Of a stretch of DNA of 64,000 bases, positions 44,680 to 53,100 are shown piece by piece; the stretch's first letter is position 1; each line of letters starts with the position of its first letter. The stretch covers positions 1 through 64,000 of the forward strand of contig JAAFIF010000035.1 in NCBI GenBank assembly GCA_013298625.1. Reading direction: 5' to 3'. A program made the position numbers and the translations under genes. The notes beneath the pieces are model-generated. The model was not told the origin of the DNA, ran no database searches, and was given only the letters and a program-made list of their open reading frames with translations. Source of the stretch: Myxococcales bacterium (GTDB lineage Bacteria > Myxococcota_A > Polyangia > Polyangiales > Ga0077539).

Positions 44680-45611
44680 GCTGGCGAACGAAGGCGCTGC
44701 TGGCAGCGTTGGCGACGAGCGCGTGTGCGCCGCCCGCGTGGCGCGACGCGCGACCGGTGCAAGCGACGGTCGGCGCGGTGACGCATCGAACGGCGACGAT
44801 CGAGACGCGCGACGGCGCGCGGCTCTTCGAGCAATCGTGGCACGCGACAGCGCCGCGCGGTGCGCTGGTGATCCACCACGGGCTGCGCAGCTACAGCGCG
44901 CACTACGGTGATTTTGCAGCGCACCTCGCGGCGCGCGGCGTGAGCACCTACGCGTACGACATGCGCGGCCACGGGCGCTCTTCGGGCCATCGCGCGACGC
45001 TCTCGAGCTTCGATCCGCTGCTCGACGACCTCGATCGGTTCATCGCGTCGGTGCGCCAACGCGAGCCGGGGCGACCGATCTTTCTCTTGGGCCACAGCGT
45101 TGGTGGCGCGGTGGTGTCGTTGTACGTCGCCGAGCGCAGGCCCGCGCTCGCGGGGCTCATCGTGCTGGCGCCCGCGCTGCGCATCGATCGTTCGCTCATC
45201 GAGCTGGCCGCGACGCCGTCGGCGGGGGCGCTGGCTCCCTACGCGGGGCTGCTCGAGACGCCCAACAGCGCGTTCTCGCGGGACCCCGCGGTGGTGCGAG
45301 AGATGGACGCCGACCCGTTGATCTATCAGCAGAATGGGCCGGCGATCACCGGTGTCTCGTTGCTCGCCGCGCTCGCTCGGGTGTGGGCGAGGGTCGACGC
45401 GATCGACGTTCCGGTGCTCGGGGTGCACGGCACCGCGGACACGCTGACCGACCCGAGGGGAACGCTGGAGTTCATCGAGCGCGTTCGCAGCGCCGACCGA
45501 CGGCTGGTGCTCTACCGCGGACTCTTTCACGACTTGCTTCGCGAGCCCGAGCGCGGCCAGGTCGAACAAGACTTGTCGCGCTGGATCGAAGCGCGGCTGC
45601 CGCAGCGGTGA
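44676..45611 (+). CDS. Lipoprotein alpha/beta hydrolase, monoacylglycerol lipase-like
   Basis: A 311-residue protein with an N-terminal signal and lipobox-like TSAC. The hydrolase fold includes HHGLRSYSAHYGDFAAHLAARG, YDMRGHGRSSGHR, nucleophile elbow GHSVGG with Ser at about 141, an Asp in LGVHGTADTLTD and a catalytic His in RGLFHDLLREP. This is the serine aminopeptidase/MAG-lipase (Hydrolase_4) pattern. As the last gene of the sigma/FecR operon, I infer it is an envelope lipid hydrolase under that control. Confidence 0.85.
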   Translation: MSWRTKALLAALATSACAPPAWRDARPVQATVGAVTHRTATIETRDGARLFEQSWHATAPRGALVIHHGLRSYSAHYGDFAAHLAARGVSTYAYDMRGHGRSSGHRATLSSFDPLLDDLDRFIASVRQREPGRPIFLLGHSVGGAVVSLYVAERRPALAGLIVLAPALRIDRSLIELAATPSAGALAPYAGLLETPNSAFSRDPAVVREMDADPLIYQQNGPAITGVSLLAALARVWARVDAIDVPVLGVHGTADTLTDPRGTLEFIERVRSADRRLVLYRGLFHDLLREPERGQVEQDLSRWIEARLPQR

Positions 45612-45710
45612 ACGATCCCGAGCGCTGCTGCTCTTCGGTCTTTACGCGCCGTCCTCGAGCGCCGCGCTCGGCGTGACCGCGACCCCGGTGTCTCGATACC
45701 GTCGAGCGCC

Positions 45711-48659
45711 ATGCGAACGCTACGCTCCCTGACGGCGAAGACGCCCTCGCAGTGCCTCTGGACCGCGCGAGGCTCGGCCTGCGCGATCGCCGCGCACGAG
45801 GGCCTCGTGCTCGTCGGCTGCATCGACGGATCGCTGCGCGCCTACACAGCGGACGGATCCCTCGTGGCATCGCGCCTCGCGCACAACGGCGCGGTGATCG
45901 CCGTGGGCTTCGCGCGCGACCCCGCCACAGGCGCGGCGCGCGTCGTGTCCGTGGGCCTCGATCGTCGCGCGGTCGTCAGCGATCTCGCGCTCGTCCAGAG
46001 GCAGACCCTCGCGCTGCCGGCAGCTCCGAAGTGGCTCGCGACGAGCGCGCGATCGTCGCGCGTCGCCATGGTGCTCGCAGAGGGCCCGGTGCTGTCGTGG
46101 ACGCTCGACGATGCGCCGCGCCCGTGGAGCGCTTCGACCCACGAGCCCATCACCGGGCTGGTCGCGATCGACGCGGCCGAGCGGTTCGTCCTCTCGACGC
46201 TCGGCGCGCTCTGGATCACCGACGCGCACGGCGAGCTGCTTCGCAGCATCGAGGGCTATGTCTTCGCGTCGGACCAGCTGCACAGCGTGTCCGTGTGCCC
46301 GCACCCCGACGGTCGTCGAGTCATCGTCGACGCCTCGGGAGAAGCGATGAGCCTCTACACCACGCGCGACGTGTGGGCGCTCGACGTGGACAGCGACGAG
46401 CGCACGAGGCTCGGGGACGGCTCGTCCTACGGGACGCCGTGGGTCGCGATGGACGCCAAGCCCATCGAGTTCGTCCAGCGCCCCAGCGCGTCGACGACGG
46501 AGATGCATCGCGTGCTCGCGCCGGGCTCCCCCGTGAAGGCGTGCGCGGTGAGCGATCATGATTCGGTGTTCACCATTCACGTTGATCAGTCGTTGAAGCG
46601 GTATTCTCTGCGGCCGGTCGAGCAGAAGGCGCCTGCCGCTGGGGTGTTCGTGGGCGGGTTCGACCGCGTCGCTGGCGAGCTCTGCACGTGGGATCGCGCG
46701 ACCCGCTCGGTGCATCGCTTCGACGCGAGCGACGGCGCGTGGCTCCGCAGCGCGCGAGGCAAACACCTCGAGCACGAGCAGCTCGTGCTCTGCGAAGACG
46801 GCTCGATCCTCGTCGCGAGCGCGCCAGAGACGCCGCTCGTCGCCGCGACGATCGAGCGATCCGACGCCCTCGGCGCGGTGACCTTTCGCGGCGACGGAGA
46901 CTACGAGCTTCCTCGGGGCGGCACAGTCAATCGCAGCGGAACGCACGCCGCCGCGGTCGCGCAGTTTCACGGGCTGCAGCTCTTCTCTGCGAGAGAATCC
47001 AAGGTGTACTCGAGAGACACGCCGCACCGCACGTGGGGTGGCGCCGCGTGCGTGCGAGACGACCGCGTCGTCAGCTTCGACCGAGAGGGACTGGTCGTCG
47101 GGTGGGCTCCGGACTCGATCGCGCCGGTGTTCTCGGTGCGCGTCGAGAAGACGCCGTGCGCGATCGTCGGGTGTCGCGACGGGCGGTCCTTCGCGCTGCT
47201 GCTCGAGCGAGGGTCGCGAGAGCTCGAGCTGCTCTGGCTCGACGCGGACACGGGCGCGGTGCTGCAGCGCTCGCAGCGCGCCGAGGCATCGATCGGCTCG
47301 ACGCTGGTCGAACGCGAGGACCAGAGCGTCGCGAGCGCGGGCGTCCCTCCGGTGGTGTTCGATCGCGCGACGGGCGCGGCGCGCGCAGCGAAGAGCGTAG
47401 GCCCAGCGTATTGCGCGCACCTCGACGCGCGCGGTCGCTACGCGCTCGTGCAGAGCTTCGAGCACGACTACTCGGTGCTCGACCTCGAGGCCGACGTTCT
47501 GCGGCGACTGCCCGACTCCCAGACGAGCGCTGTCTACGCTGTGACGAGCTACCCGACGTCCGACGGCGTGCGCTTCGTCGCGACGGGGCTCGGCGGCGAA
47601 GCCTTCGTCATCGACGCGGTCGCCGCGCGCGTGATCGAGCGACGAGAGCTCCATCCGGGCCGTGTGCTGGCGCTCGCCTCCACGCGAGACGGCGCGCGGG
47701 TGCTCTCGGCGGGCACGGACGGGGTGGTTCGCGTGTACGACGGCGAGACCTTCACGGTGACGAGCGAGCACCCGGGCCCGCGGAGCGCGGTGTTCGTCGC
47801 GGGCATCGACGAGGCGAGCGCGCCTGCGCAGACCGCGTTCGTGTGGGGCAGCGACGAGCGCGACGGCCACGGGCTGTGGGCGTACGACCTCGCGCGCAGC
47901 GGATCGTGTGAGCGTCGCGCGATCATCCGCGGCGGAGACTGCGCGCGCTCGTCCGAGCGCCCGCAGCGCGGACGGTGGTCGCTGTCGTCGTCGACGCGCG
48001 CGGTTCGATTCGATCTTCGTCGAGAGCGGCTCGACGCCGTCGTCCCTGTCACGGGGCGACACGTGCAGCGCAGTCTGCTCTCGAACTGCGGGCGGTGGCT
48101 GGTGCTGACGGACGTGGTCCATTCGTGGCTCGTGGACCTCGAGCGCGGGACCGAGCGCGCGCTCGGCAAGATGTGGGGCCGTCGATCGCCGAGCGCGATC
48201 GCCGAGCGTGCGCGTGTCGGGTCGCTTGTGATGGCCATCGACGGGACGCTGCGGGCGGTGGCGCTCGAGGACGGCGCAGAACGGTTCTACGCTGCGCTCG
48301 CGGACGCCCCGGCGAAGATCGAGCAGCTCGCGATCGCCCTCGATGCGCTGGTGATTTGCGCGGTGGCGAGCAGCGCTGAGCCTCGCGCAGCGCGATGGAT
48401 CGAGGCGCGCTCGCTCGACGACGGATCGTGCGTGTGGAAGCGCGCGCTCGGGCAGCACGCGGTCACCGCGCTGGCGGTCGACCACGGTCGCGTCGCGTGC
48501 GGCGACGGTGACGGGCGCGTGTGCGTGTTCGACGCGGGCAACGGCGAGGCGCTCAGCGAGTGGGACACGACCGAGCGCATCGAAGACCTGGGGATTCTCG
48601 ACGCGAAGCGGCTCGCTGCGATCGACGGCGCGGGGCAGCTCTACGTGCTGACCGAGTGA
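45711..48659 (+). CDS. Large WD40/PQQ-like beta-propeller protein
   Basis: A 982-residue soluble protein without a signal peptide, built of repeated four-strand blades (GLVLVGCIDGSLRAYTADGS, RVLSAGTDGVVRVYDGETF, GRVACGDGDGRVCVFDAGNGE). These mix WD40-like and PQQ-like units, giving two or more propellers, probably a protein-interaction platform. There are no kinase, HTH or protease domains, and no TPR. It starts at ATG 45711 with a basic N-terminus. It is not clearly in an operon. The function cannot be named. Confidence 0.75.
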   Translation: MRTLRSLTAKTPSQCLWTARGSACAIAAHEGLVLVGCIDGSLRAYTADGSLVASRLAHNGAVIAVGFARDPATGAARVVSVGLDRRAVVSDLALVQRQTLALPAAPKWLATSARSSRVAMVLAEGPVLSWTLDDAPRPWSASTHEPITGLVAIDAAERFVLSTLGALWITDAHGELLRSIEGYVFASDQLHSVSVCPHPDGRRVIVDASGEAMSLYTTRDVWALDVDSDERTRLGDGSSYGTPWVAMDAKPIEFVQRPSASTTEMHRVLAPGSPVKACAVSDHDSVFTIHVDQSLKRYSLRPVEQKAPAAGVFVGGFDRVAGELCTWDRATRSVHRFDASDGAWLRSARGKHLEHEQLVLCEDGSILVASAPETPLVAATIERSDALGAVTFRGDGDYELPRGGTVNRSGTHAAAVAQFHGLQLFSARESKVYSRDTPHRTWGGAACVRDDRVVSFDREGLVVGWAPDSIAPVFSVRVEKTPCAIVGCRDGRSFALLLERGSRELELLWLDADTGAVLQRSQRAEASIGSTLVEREDQSVASAGVPPVVFDRATGAARAAKSVGPAYCAHLDARGRYALVQSFEHDYSVLDLEADVLRRLPDSQTSAVYAVTSYPTSDGVRFVATGLGGEAFVIDAVAARVIERRELHPGRVLALASTRDGARVLSAGTDGVVRVYDGETFTVTSEHPGPRSAVFVAGIDEASAPAQTAFVWGSDERDGHGLWAYDLARSGSCERRAIIRGGDCARSSERPQRGRWSLSSSTRAVRFDLRRERLDAVVPVTGRHVQRSLLSNCGRWLVLTDVVHSWLVDLERGTERALGKMWGRRSPSAIAERARVGSLVMAIDGTLRAVALEDGAERFYAALADAPAKIEQLAIALDALVICAVASSAEPRAARWIEARSLDDGSCVWKRALGQHAVTALAVDHGRVACGDGDGRVCVFDAGNGEALSEWDTTERIEDLGILDAKRLAAIDGAGQLYVLTE

Positions 48660-48694
48660 GCGCTGCCGGGTTGGCGTCGGGGAGAGAGGGCCGG

Positions 48695-48766
48695 TCTGTG
48701 AAATACGTCTAACAGTCGCGTTATGGGAAATTTGCTGGCGAGCTGAGGGGGGATTTTGAAAATTGA
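48695..48766 (+). promoter_or_regulatory. AT-rich patch upstream of the catalase-related gene
   Basis: In a region otherwise very rich in GC, about 70 bases are much AT-richer (runs such as GAAATACG, GGGAAATTT, ATTTTGAAAATT) in the 206-bp gap before the catalase-related gene. This is where a promoter is expected, but I cannot assign exact -35/-10 boxes. Confidence 0.3.
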
Positions 48767-48865
48767 CGCGCAGCGTTGTTGCCTCGGCGCGTCGGCGCGA
48801 GCGCGTGGCGCATACTCGTCGGCCGCGATGGCGCGCGGCGCGCGGTCGCGAGGAGCAGTCGGTCG

Positions 48866-49882
48866 ATGGGAACGTGGCAAGAGAAGATCGCGCCGGGCGA
48901 AGAGGAGCTCTTCGAGCGACTCGCGCGCACGTTGGTCGAGGGGCGTTCGGGCGAAGGGCGCACGCTGCATCGCTACTCGCAGGTCGGGCTCGAGGGGCGG
49001 TTGGTGGTGCCGAGCGGCGTCGCTGCGACGCACGCGCACGGGCTGTTCGCCAAGCCGGCCACGTACGAGTGCTACGTTCGCTTCTCATCCGGCGCAGGAA
49101 AATCGCAGTCCGATCGCACCACCGACGTCCGCGGCGTCGCCGTGAAGGTCGTCGGCGTCCCTGGCGAGAAGGTGATCGCGCCGCTCGCCGCCGCGCAGAC
49201 GCAGGACTTTCTCGCGATCCTCAGCAGCACGTTCGCGATCCCCGACGCCGAGACCTTCGTGGGCATCGTGCAGGCGGCGCCGGGGGGACCGCTGAAGATC
49301 CTTCGGTACCTCATCGGCCGCGTGGGTTTCTTCGGCGCGCTGCGCCTCGTCGGCGCGCTCGCGAAGGCGCAAGACAAGGGCAAGGTCAGCCTCGCAGAGC
49401 GGACGTTCTTCGCGCCGCTGCCTATCCGCTGGGGCGATCACGCGGCGAAGATGCGCTTTCGACCCGTGGATCTGCCCGCGACGCCCGCGGTCGTCGCCGC
49501 AGGAGAGCGCGGTCTCACCGAGGCGCTGCGCGCGCGCGTGCGTTCGTCGCCGCTCACGTTCGCGGTCGAAGCGCAGCTCTTCGTCGACGAGCAGCGCACG
49601 CCCATCGAAGACGGCGCGGTCGAGTGGCTCGAGTCTGTCTCGCCCTTCGTCGAGGTCGCGCGCCTCGAGATCGCCGCGCAAGACCCAGAGAGCGCGCGCG
49701 GACAGCTCCTGCAATCGACCTGTGAAGCGATGAGCTTCGACCCGTGGCACGCGCTCGTCGAGCACCGCCCGCTCGGCTCGATCATGCGCGCGCGCAACGC
49801 CGCGTACCGCGTGAGCACCGCGGCGCGCAAGGCGACCTCCGAGCTCGACGTGCGTCCGCCCTCTGCGCTCACCGCAGGCTGA
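48866..49882 (+). CDS. Catalase-related heme peroxidase-like protein
   Basis: A 338-residue protein of the catalase superfamily's short branch. The candidate distal His is H35 in the LHRYSQVGLEG segment. TYECYVRFSSG and DVRGVAVKVVGV match the catalase RFS and DPRG-type motifs, and R310-x-x-x-Y314 (RNAAY) fits the proximal heme-ligand motif. The usual distal Asn segment is not recognisable, and the protein is much shorter than ~480-residue monofunctional catalases, so peroxidase rather than catalase activity is likely. ATG 48866 lies 10 bp behind AGGAG. Confidence 0.82.
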   Translation: MGTWQEKIAPGEEELFERLARTLVEGRSGEGRTLHRYSQVGLEGRLVVPSGVAATHAHGLFAKPATYECYVRFSSGAGKSQSDRTTDVRGVAVKVVGVPGEKVIAPLAAAQTQDFLAILSSTFAIPDAETFVGIVQAAPGGPLKILRYLIGRVGFFGALRLVGALAKAQDKGKVSLAERTFFAPLPIRWGDHAAKMRFRPVDLPATPAVVAAGERGLTEALRARVRSSPLTFAVEAQLFVDEQRTPIEDGAVEWLESVSPFVEVARLEIAAQDPESARGQLLQSTCEAMSFDPWHALVEHRPLGSIMRARNAAYRVSTAARKATSELDVRPPSALTAG

Positions 49883-49994
49883 CGTCGCGCGCAGCGCTCG
49901 TTCACTTTGCGTGAGAACGACGAGAGGGCGCGCCCAATACCTCCAGAGCAAGTACGCGCGCGCCAGAGCGGCGCGGCAACAGAAGGGCTCGTGG

Positions 49995-50492
49995 ATGACA
50001 GTCGCGACACATCGTTGGTTCTCTCTCTTGGTCTCGCTCGGGCTCGCAACGGCCTGCAGCCCGAGTCCTGCGGCCGTCGGTGACAGCGGTGGCGCGGACG
50101 CGATGGCCTCGCCCGACGTGGTCGCGGTGAGCGACGCGTCGGCGGTGAGCGACGCGACGGGCAGCGTTCCTGGGGCGGATGCGGCGGCGGACGGCGGCCC
50201 GAGCACGGGGCCGCGCTGCGGTCTCGCTGGCTCGAGCTGCGGCGCGGGGCAGGTCTGCTGCGCCTCGAGCGGACCGGACAGCCCCGAGCGCTGCGTGGCT
50301 GCCGACGCGTGCACCCGCGTGCGCTGCGACGCCACCGAGCACTGCCCCGCTGGCAGCTATTGCTGCACGGACGGGATCCAGAGCACGTGCGCTCGCACCG
50401 AACGCTGCGGCGACCGCGCGTGCCGCACCGCCGCGGACTGCCCCGAAGGACAGATGTGCACGCCGTTCGGCCAGACGCGCGTGTGCCGATAG
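49995..50492 (+). CDS. Small Cys-rich lipoprotein
   Basis: A 165-residue predicted lipoprotein (signal MTVATHRWFSLLVSLG, lipobox ATAC). An Asp/Ala/Ser linker is followed by a Cys-rich domain with twelve or more Cys (CGLAGSSCGAGQVCC, CVAADACTRVRC, CPAGSYCC, CRTAADCPEGQMC). The C-x4-C-x4-CC pattern recurs twice, suggesting a duplicated disulfide module. GTG 49911 is an upstream in-frame start that would place the signal too far in. No operon partner is obvious. Confidence 0.68.
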   Translation: MTVATHRWFSLLVSLGLATACSPSPAAVGDSGGADAMASPDVVAVSDASAVSDATGSVPGADAAADGGPSTGPRCGLAGSSCGAGQVCCASSGPDSPERCVAADACTRVRCDATEHCPAGSYCCTDGIQSTCARTERCGDRACRTAADCPEGQMCTPFGQTRVCR

Positions 50493-50554
50493 CGCGTCGC
50501 GCCTCGGACAGGGCGACGGTCTGTGCTACGTGATCGCATCGAAAGGAGCACTTG

Positions 50555-51325
50555 ATGCTCGGCTTCGATGTGCACGGAGGGGGCGACCACCACGTGATGG
50601 TCCTCAACGATTGGCTGTGCGACACCTCGACGTGGGACGCCGCGCGGCCGTACTTGGACACGGCGACGTTTGCGTGGGTTTTTGCTGATCTTCGCGGCTA
50701 CGGGCGCTCGCGCGCGCTGCGGGGCGAGTGCACGGTCGAAGAGGCAGCGGGCGACGTGCTCGAGCTCGCGGACGCGCTTCGCTGGGAGCGCTTCTCGATC
50801 ATCGGCCATTCGATGAGCACGCTGGTGGCGTCGCACCTCGCGCAGACCGCCGCGGCGCGCATAGCGAGCGCGGTGCTGCTGACGCCGCCGCCGCCGAGCT
50901 CGTTTGCGTACGACGCCGCGACGCACGAGGCCCTGCGCGCGGTGGCGCTCGGCGACGACGCACGCCGCGCGAAGGCGCTCGAAGTGATGCTCGGCGGGCG
51001 GCTCTCTGCGGGGTGGCGCAGGTTCAAGATCGACCGTTGGCGCGCGACGTCCGAGCCCGCGATGGTCGCCGAGTACCTCGCGATGTTCGGCGTTCGGGGG
51101 CTTCCGGATCGGGCTACGGCGATCACGCGGCCGGTGCTCGCGCTCACGGGCGAAGAGGACGCGCCGCCGATGAGGCGAGCCTCGGTCGAGCGGCTGTTCG
51201 CGGCGCTGTGCCCGGCGCTCGAGCTCGCGTCGATCACCGAGTGCGGCCATTATCCCATGCAAGAGAGCCCTCCAAGGTTGGTCGCCTTGGTCGAGGACTT
51301 TCTGCGACGCAGCGCGGGCCGCTGA
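50555..51325 (+). CDS. Alpha/beta hydrolase
   Basis: A 256-residue cytosolic alpha/beta hydrolase. FADLRGYGRSRA follows the oxyanion region, the nucleophile elbow is GHSMS with Ser at about 86, an acidic residue lies in ALTGEEDAPP, and catalytic His is in TECGHYPMQESP. ATG 50555 has a strong AAAGGAG 7 bp upstream. It resembles small esterases and haloperoxidase-like hydrolases; the substrate is unknown. It converges on the nucleotidyltransferase gene. Confidence 0.88.
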   Translation: MLGFDVHGGGDHHVMVLNDWLCDTSTWDAARPYLDTATFAWVFADLRGYGRSRALRGECTVEEAAGDVLELADALRWERFSIIGHSMSTLVASHLAQTAAARIASAVLLTPPPPSSFAYDAATHEALRAVALGDDARRAKALEVMLGGRLSAGWRRFKIDRWRATSEPAMVAEYLAMFGVRGLPDRATAITRPVLALTGEEDAPPMRRASVERLFAALCPALELASITECGHYPMQESPPRLVALVEDFLRRSAGR

Positions 51326-51340
51326 CGAGCCGCTGGGGCG

Positions 51341-51366
51341 CAATTGAACTATTGAACACCGTCCCT
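51341..51366 (+). repeat. Dispersed palindromic repeat, copy A
   Basis: Core ATTGAACTATTGAAC followed by ACCGTCCCT. It lies at the end of the minus-strand nucleotidyltransferase gene, whose last codons and TAG stop it supplies (reverse strand GACGGTGTTCAATAG, reading D-G-V-Q-stop). It belongs to a four-member family with copies B, C and D. Confidence 0.85.
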
Positions 51367-52359
51367 CGGCGGTGTGGCGACGATCCGCGCGCGCAGCAGG
51401 TCGATCGTCAGGCCTTCGGCGCGGTCGGGGTACTCGCTGACGAAGTTGTCCCAGTCGACGAACTTGCTGCCCGAGAGCTGCAGTCTCCAGTCGCGCGTCG
51501 CCTCGACGTTGGCGGCCGGGGCGTCTTCGAGCGCGCTCGCGAACACCTTGGCGACCAGCGCTTCGTCGACGGCGACGCGCTCTCGCAAGAGGGCTGCGTC
51601 GAAGAGGTCTTTGCCTTGCGGGTACGCGTCGGTGACGAGCCAGAGCAGCTTCCACGCGAGGGACTCTTCGGGCGTGGCGACGAGGCATCGCTCGGGCGGC
51701 GCTCCGGTGATGCTGAGGGGCTCATCGATCGGCGCAGTGAAGAGCGGCTCGTTGAAGACCAGGTCCACGCGCGCGACGCCCGCGGGGACGCCCGCGACCT
51801 TCCACGGGATCGAGATCCTTCGGCCCGGAACCCTGTCGTACGTCCAGATGTAGTCTCGCTCGACGCGGTCGGGCATGAGCATCACGTCGCCGACCCGCGG
51901 CCGCGCTGCGACCGCGCGCACGATCGCGTCTTCGATGGCCCGCGCTTCTCGTGACTCGATGCTGAGGTCCGTCGGTCGCAGCACGAAATCGAGGTCTTTG
52001 GGCTCCCGCGCGCGCGCGCCGAACCAGGACGCGAGCGTCGCGCTCCCGCGCAGCACGAGCTGCTCGCGATAGCCCGTGCTGCACGCGCAGCGGAGCACGT
52101 GCTGCAGCGCCTCGCGGTTGCTTTCTCGAAATCGCGCGCGCGCTTGCTCGGACGCGACCGCGGGCTCTGGCGCGACGAACGCATTCGGATAGTGCTTGGT
52201 CGCCGGGTCGAACACGGCGCGCTCTCGGTCGCCGGGTCCGTAGGTCTTGGGATAGAAATCGGCGTCGCTGCGCTCGGGGGCGTCAGGGTCGTCGAGCTCA
52301 CCCGACGCGATCCTGCGAACGCGCTTGTGCACGCCCAGGGTTCTGTTTGGAATCACCAT
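51349..52359 (-). CDS. AbiEii/AbiGii-type nucleotidyltransferase
   Basis: A 336-residue protein with the minimal nucleotidyltransferase motif: LRGSATL (Gly105-Ser106) followed by DLD (Asp122, Asp124). A later EESLAWKLLWLV and GKDLFDAALL give the Lys and KDxxD pattern of the AbiEii toxin family. AbiEii proteins transfer nucleotides to RNA (such as tRNA acceptor ends) in abortive-infection toxin-antitoxin systems. The usual AbiEi helix-turn-helix antitoxin is absent; instead a protein with two HxT motifs is coupled upstream (7-bp overlap). The C-terminus PPRDGVQ is provided by repeat copy A. Confidence 0.8.
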   Translation of the reverse strand: MVIPNRTLGVHKRVRRIASGELDDPDAPERSDADFYPKTYGPGDRERAVFDPATKHYPNAFVAPEPAVASEQARARFRESNREALQHVLRCACSTGYREQLVLRGSATLASWFGARAREPKDLDFVLRPTDLSIESREARAIEDAIVRAVAARPRVGDVMLMPDRVERDYIWTYDRVPGRRISIPWKVAGVPAGVARVDLVFNEPLFTAPIDEPLSITGAPPERCLVATPEESLAWKLLWLVTDAYPQGKDLFDAALLRERVAVDEALVAKVFASALEDAPAANVEATRDWRLQLSGSKFVDWDNFVSEYPDRAEGLTIDLLRARIVATPPRDGVQ

Positions 52360-53015
52360 GTCGTCTCTCCGTGCGCTGTCGTCACCGCCTCGTCGCCGCC
52401 TGCGGGCAACCACCGATGATCGAGCTCGAGGTTGCTGTCGAACACCACGTATTCGCTCTGCGAGCTGAGCACGACGATCCCCGCGTCGAGCAGCGCGTCG
52501 TCGAGCGATCGCGCGCGTGACGCAGCGAACGCCCTGCGAACGTCCCGCTGCCGCAGCGTCAAGAACCGCGCTTCTCCGCGATCGTCGCGGGCGAACGCGT
52601 TGCGAGAGGCGCGGGCGCCGTGTCGGGCTGCGATCGCCTCGGCCGCTCGCCGCTCGGGCTCGTCTCGCAGCAGCACCTTCGTGTGGTGCTCGAAGTACCT
52701 TCCGGCGCGGCTCGCCGCCAGGCCGTCTTCGTCCTCGACGAGCTCGACGCAGTCGAGGTCGCCCTCGATCTTCACGCGAGCGACGTCGATCCCGTCGCGC
52801 GCGAGCGCCGCTGCGAGGCGTCGCGCTGCTTCGTGCGCGTCCGAGAGCGTGGGGCCGGCGCGCGCGGTCAGCATGGGCTGCGAGCGATGGGCTCCTGCGT
52901 CGAGGACGATGTGCACCGAGCGCGCGCCAGCCGCGTCTCCGACCGCTTCTACGCGCGCGCGGTCGCACGGTTCGCGCTGCGCGATGGTGACGTGCACTTC
53001 GTAGCGGCCGCCCAT
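52353..53015 (-). CDS. Uncharacterised protein with two HxT motifs (2H phosphoesterase-like, tentative)
   Basis: A 220-residue soluble protein. It opens with a strand carrying H8-V-T10 (YEVHVTI), and after ~100 residues a second strand carries H110-x-T112 (FEHHTKVL). Two HxT motifs on strands are the signature of 2H (LigT-like) phosphoesterases, but the spacing and flanks are not clearly those of a known subfamily, so the call is tentative. It overlaps the nucleotidyltransferase start by 7 bp, implying translational coupling and joint function. Divergent from 53101 by 85 bp. Confidence 0.55.
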   Translation of the reverse strand: MGGRYEVHVTIAQREPCDRARVEAVGDAAGARSVHIVLDAGAHRSQPMLTARAGPTLSDAHEAARRLAAALARDGIDVARVKIEGDLDCVELVEDEDGLAASRAGRYFEHHTKVLLRDEPERRAAEAIAARHGARASRNAFARDDRGEARFLTLRQRDVRRAFAASRARSLDDALLDAGIVVLSSQSEYVVFDSNLELDHRWLPAGGDEAVTTAHGETTW

Positions 53016-53100
53016 GGCAACGCTCGATGAGAGCACCGTCTCTGCGCGCGCACCAGCGCGCGAGAGGATTGCGCTACGCTCGCGCGCACGGAGTGAAGTG

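Noticed and set aside
45720-49088. A 1122-codon open frame on the minus strand antisense to the propeller and catalase-related genes
   Set aside because: Very Arg/Ala-rich, with no domains, and opposite two supported genes. Explained by GC bias.
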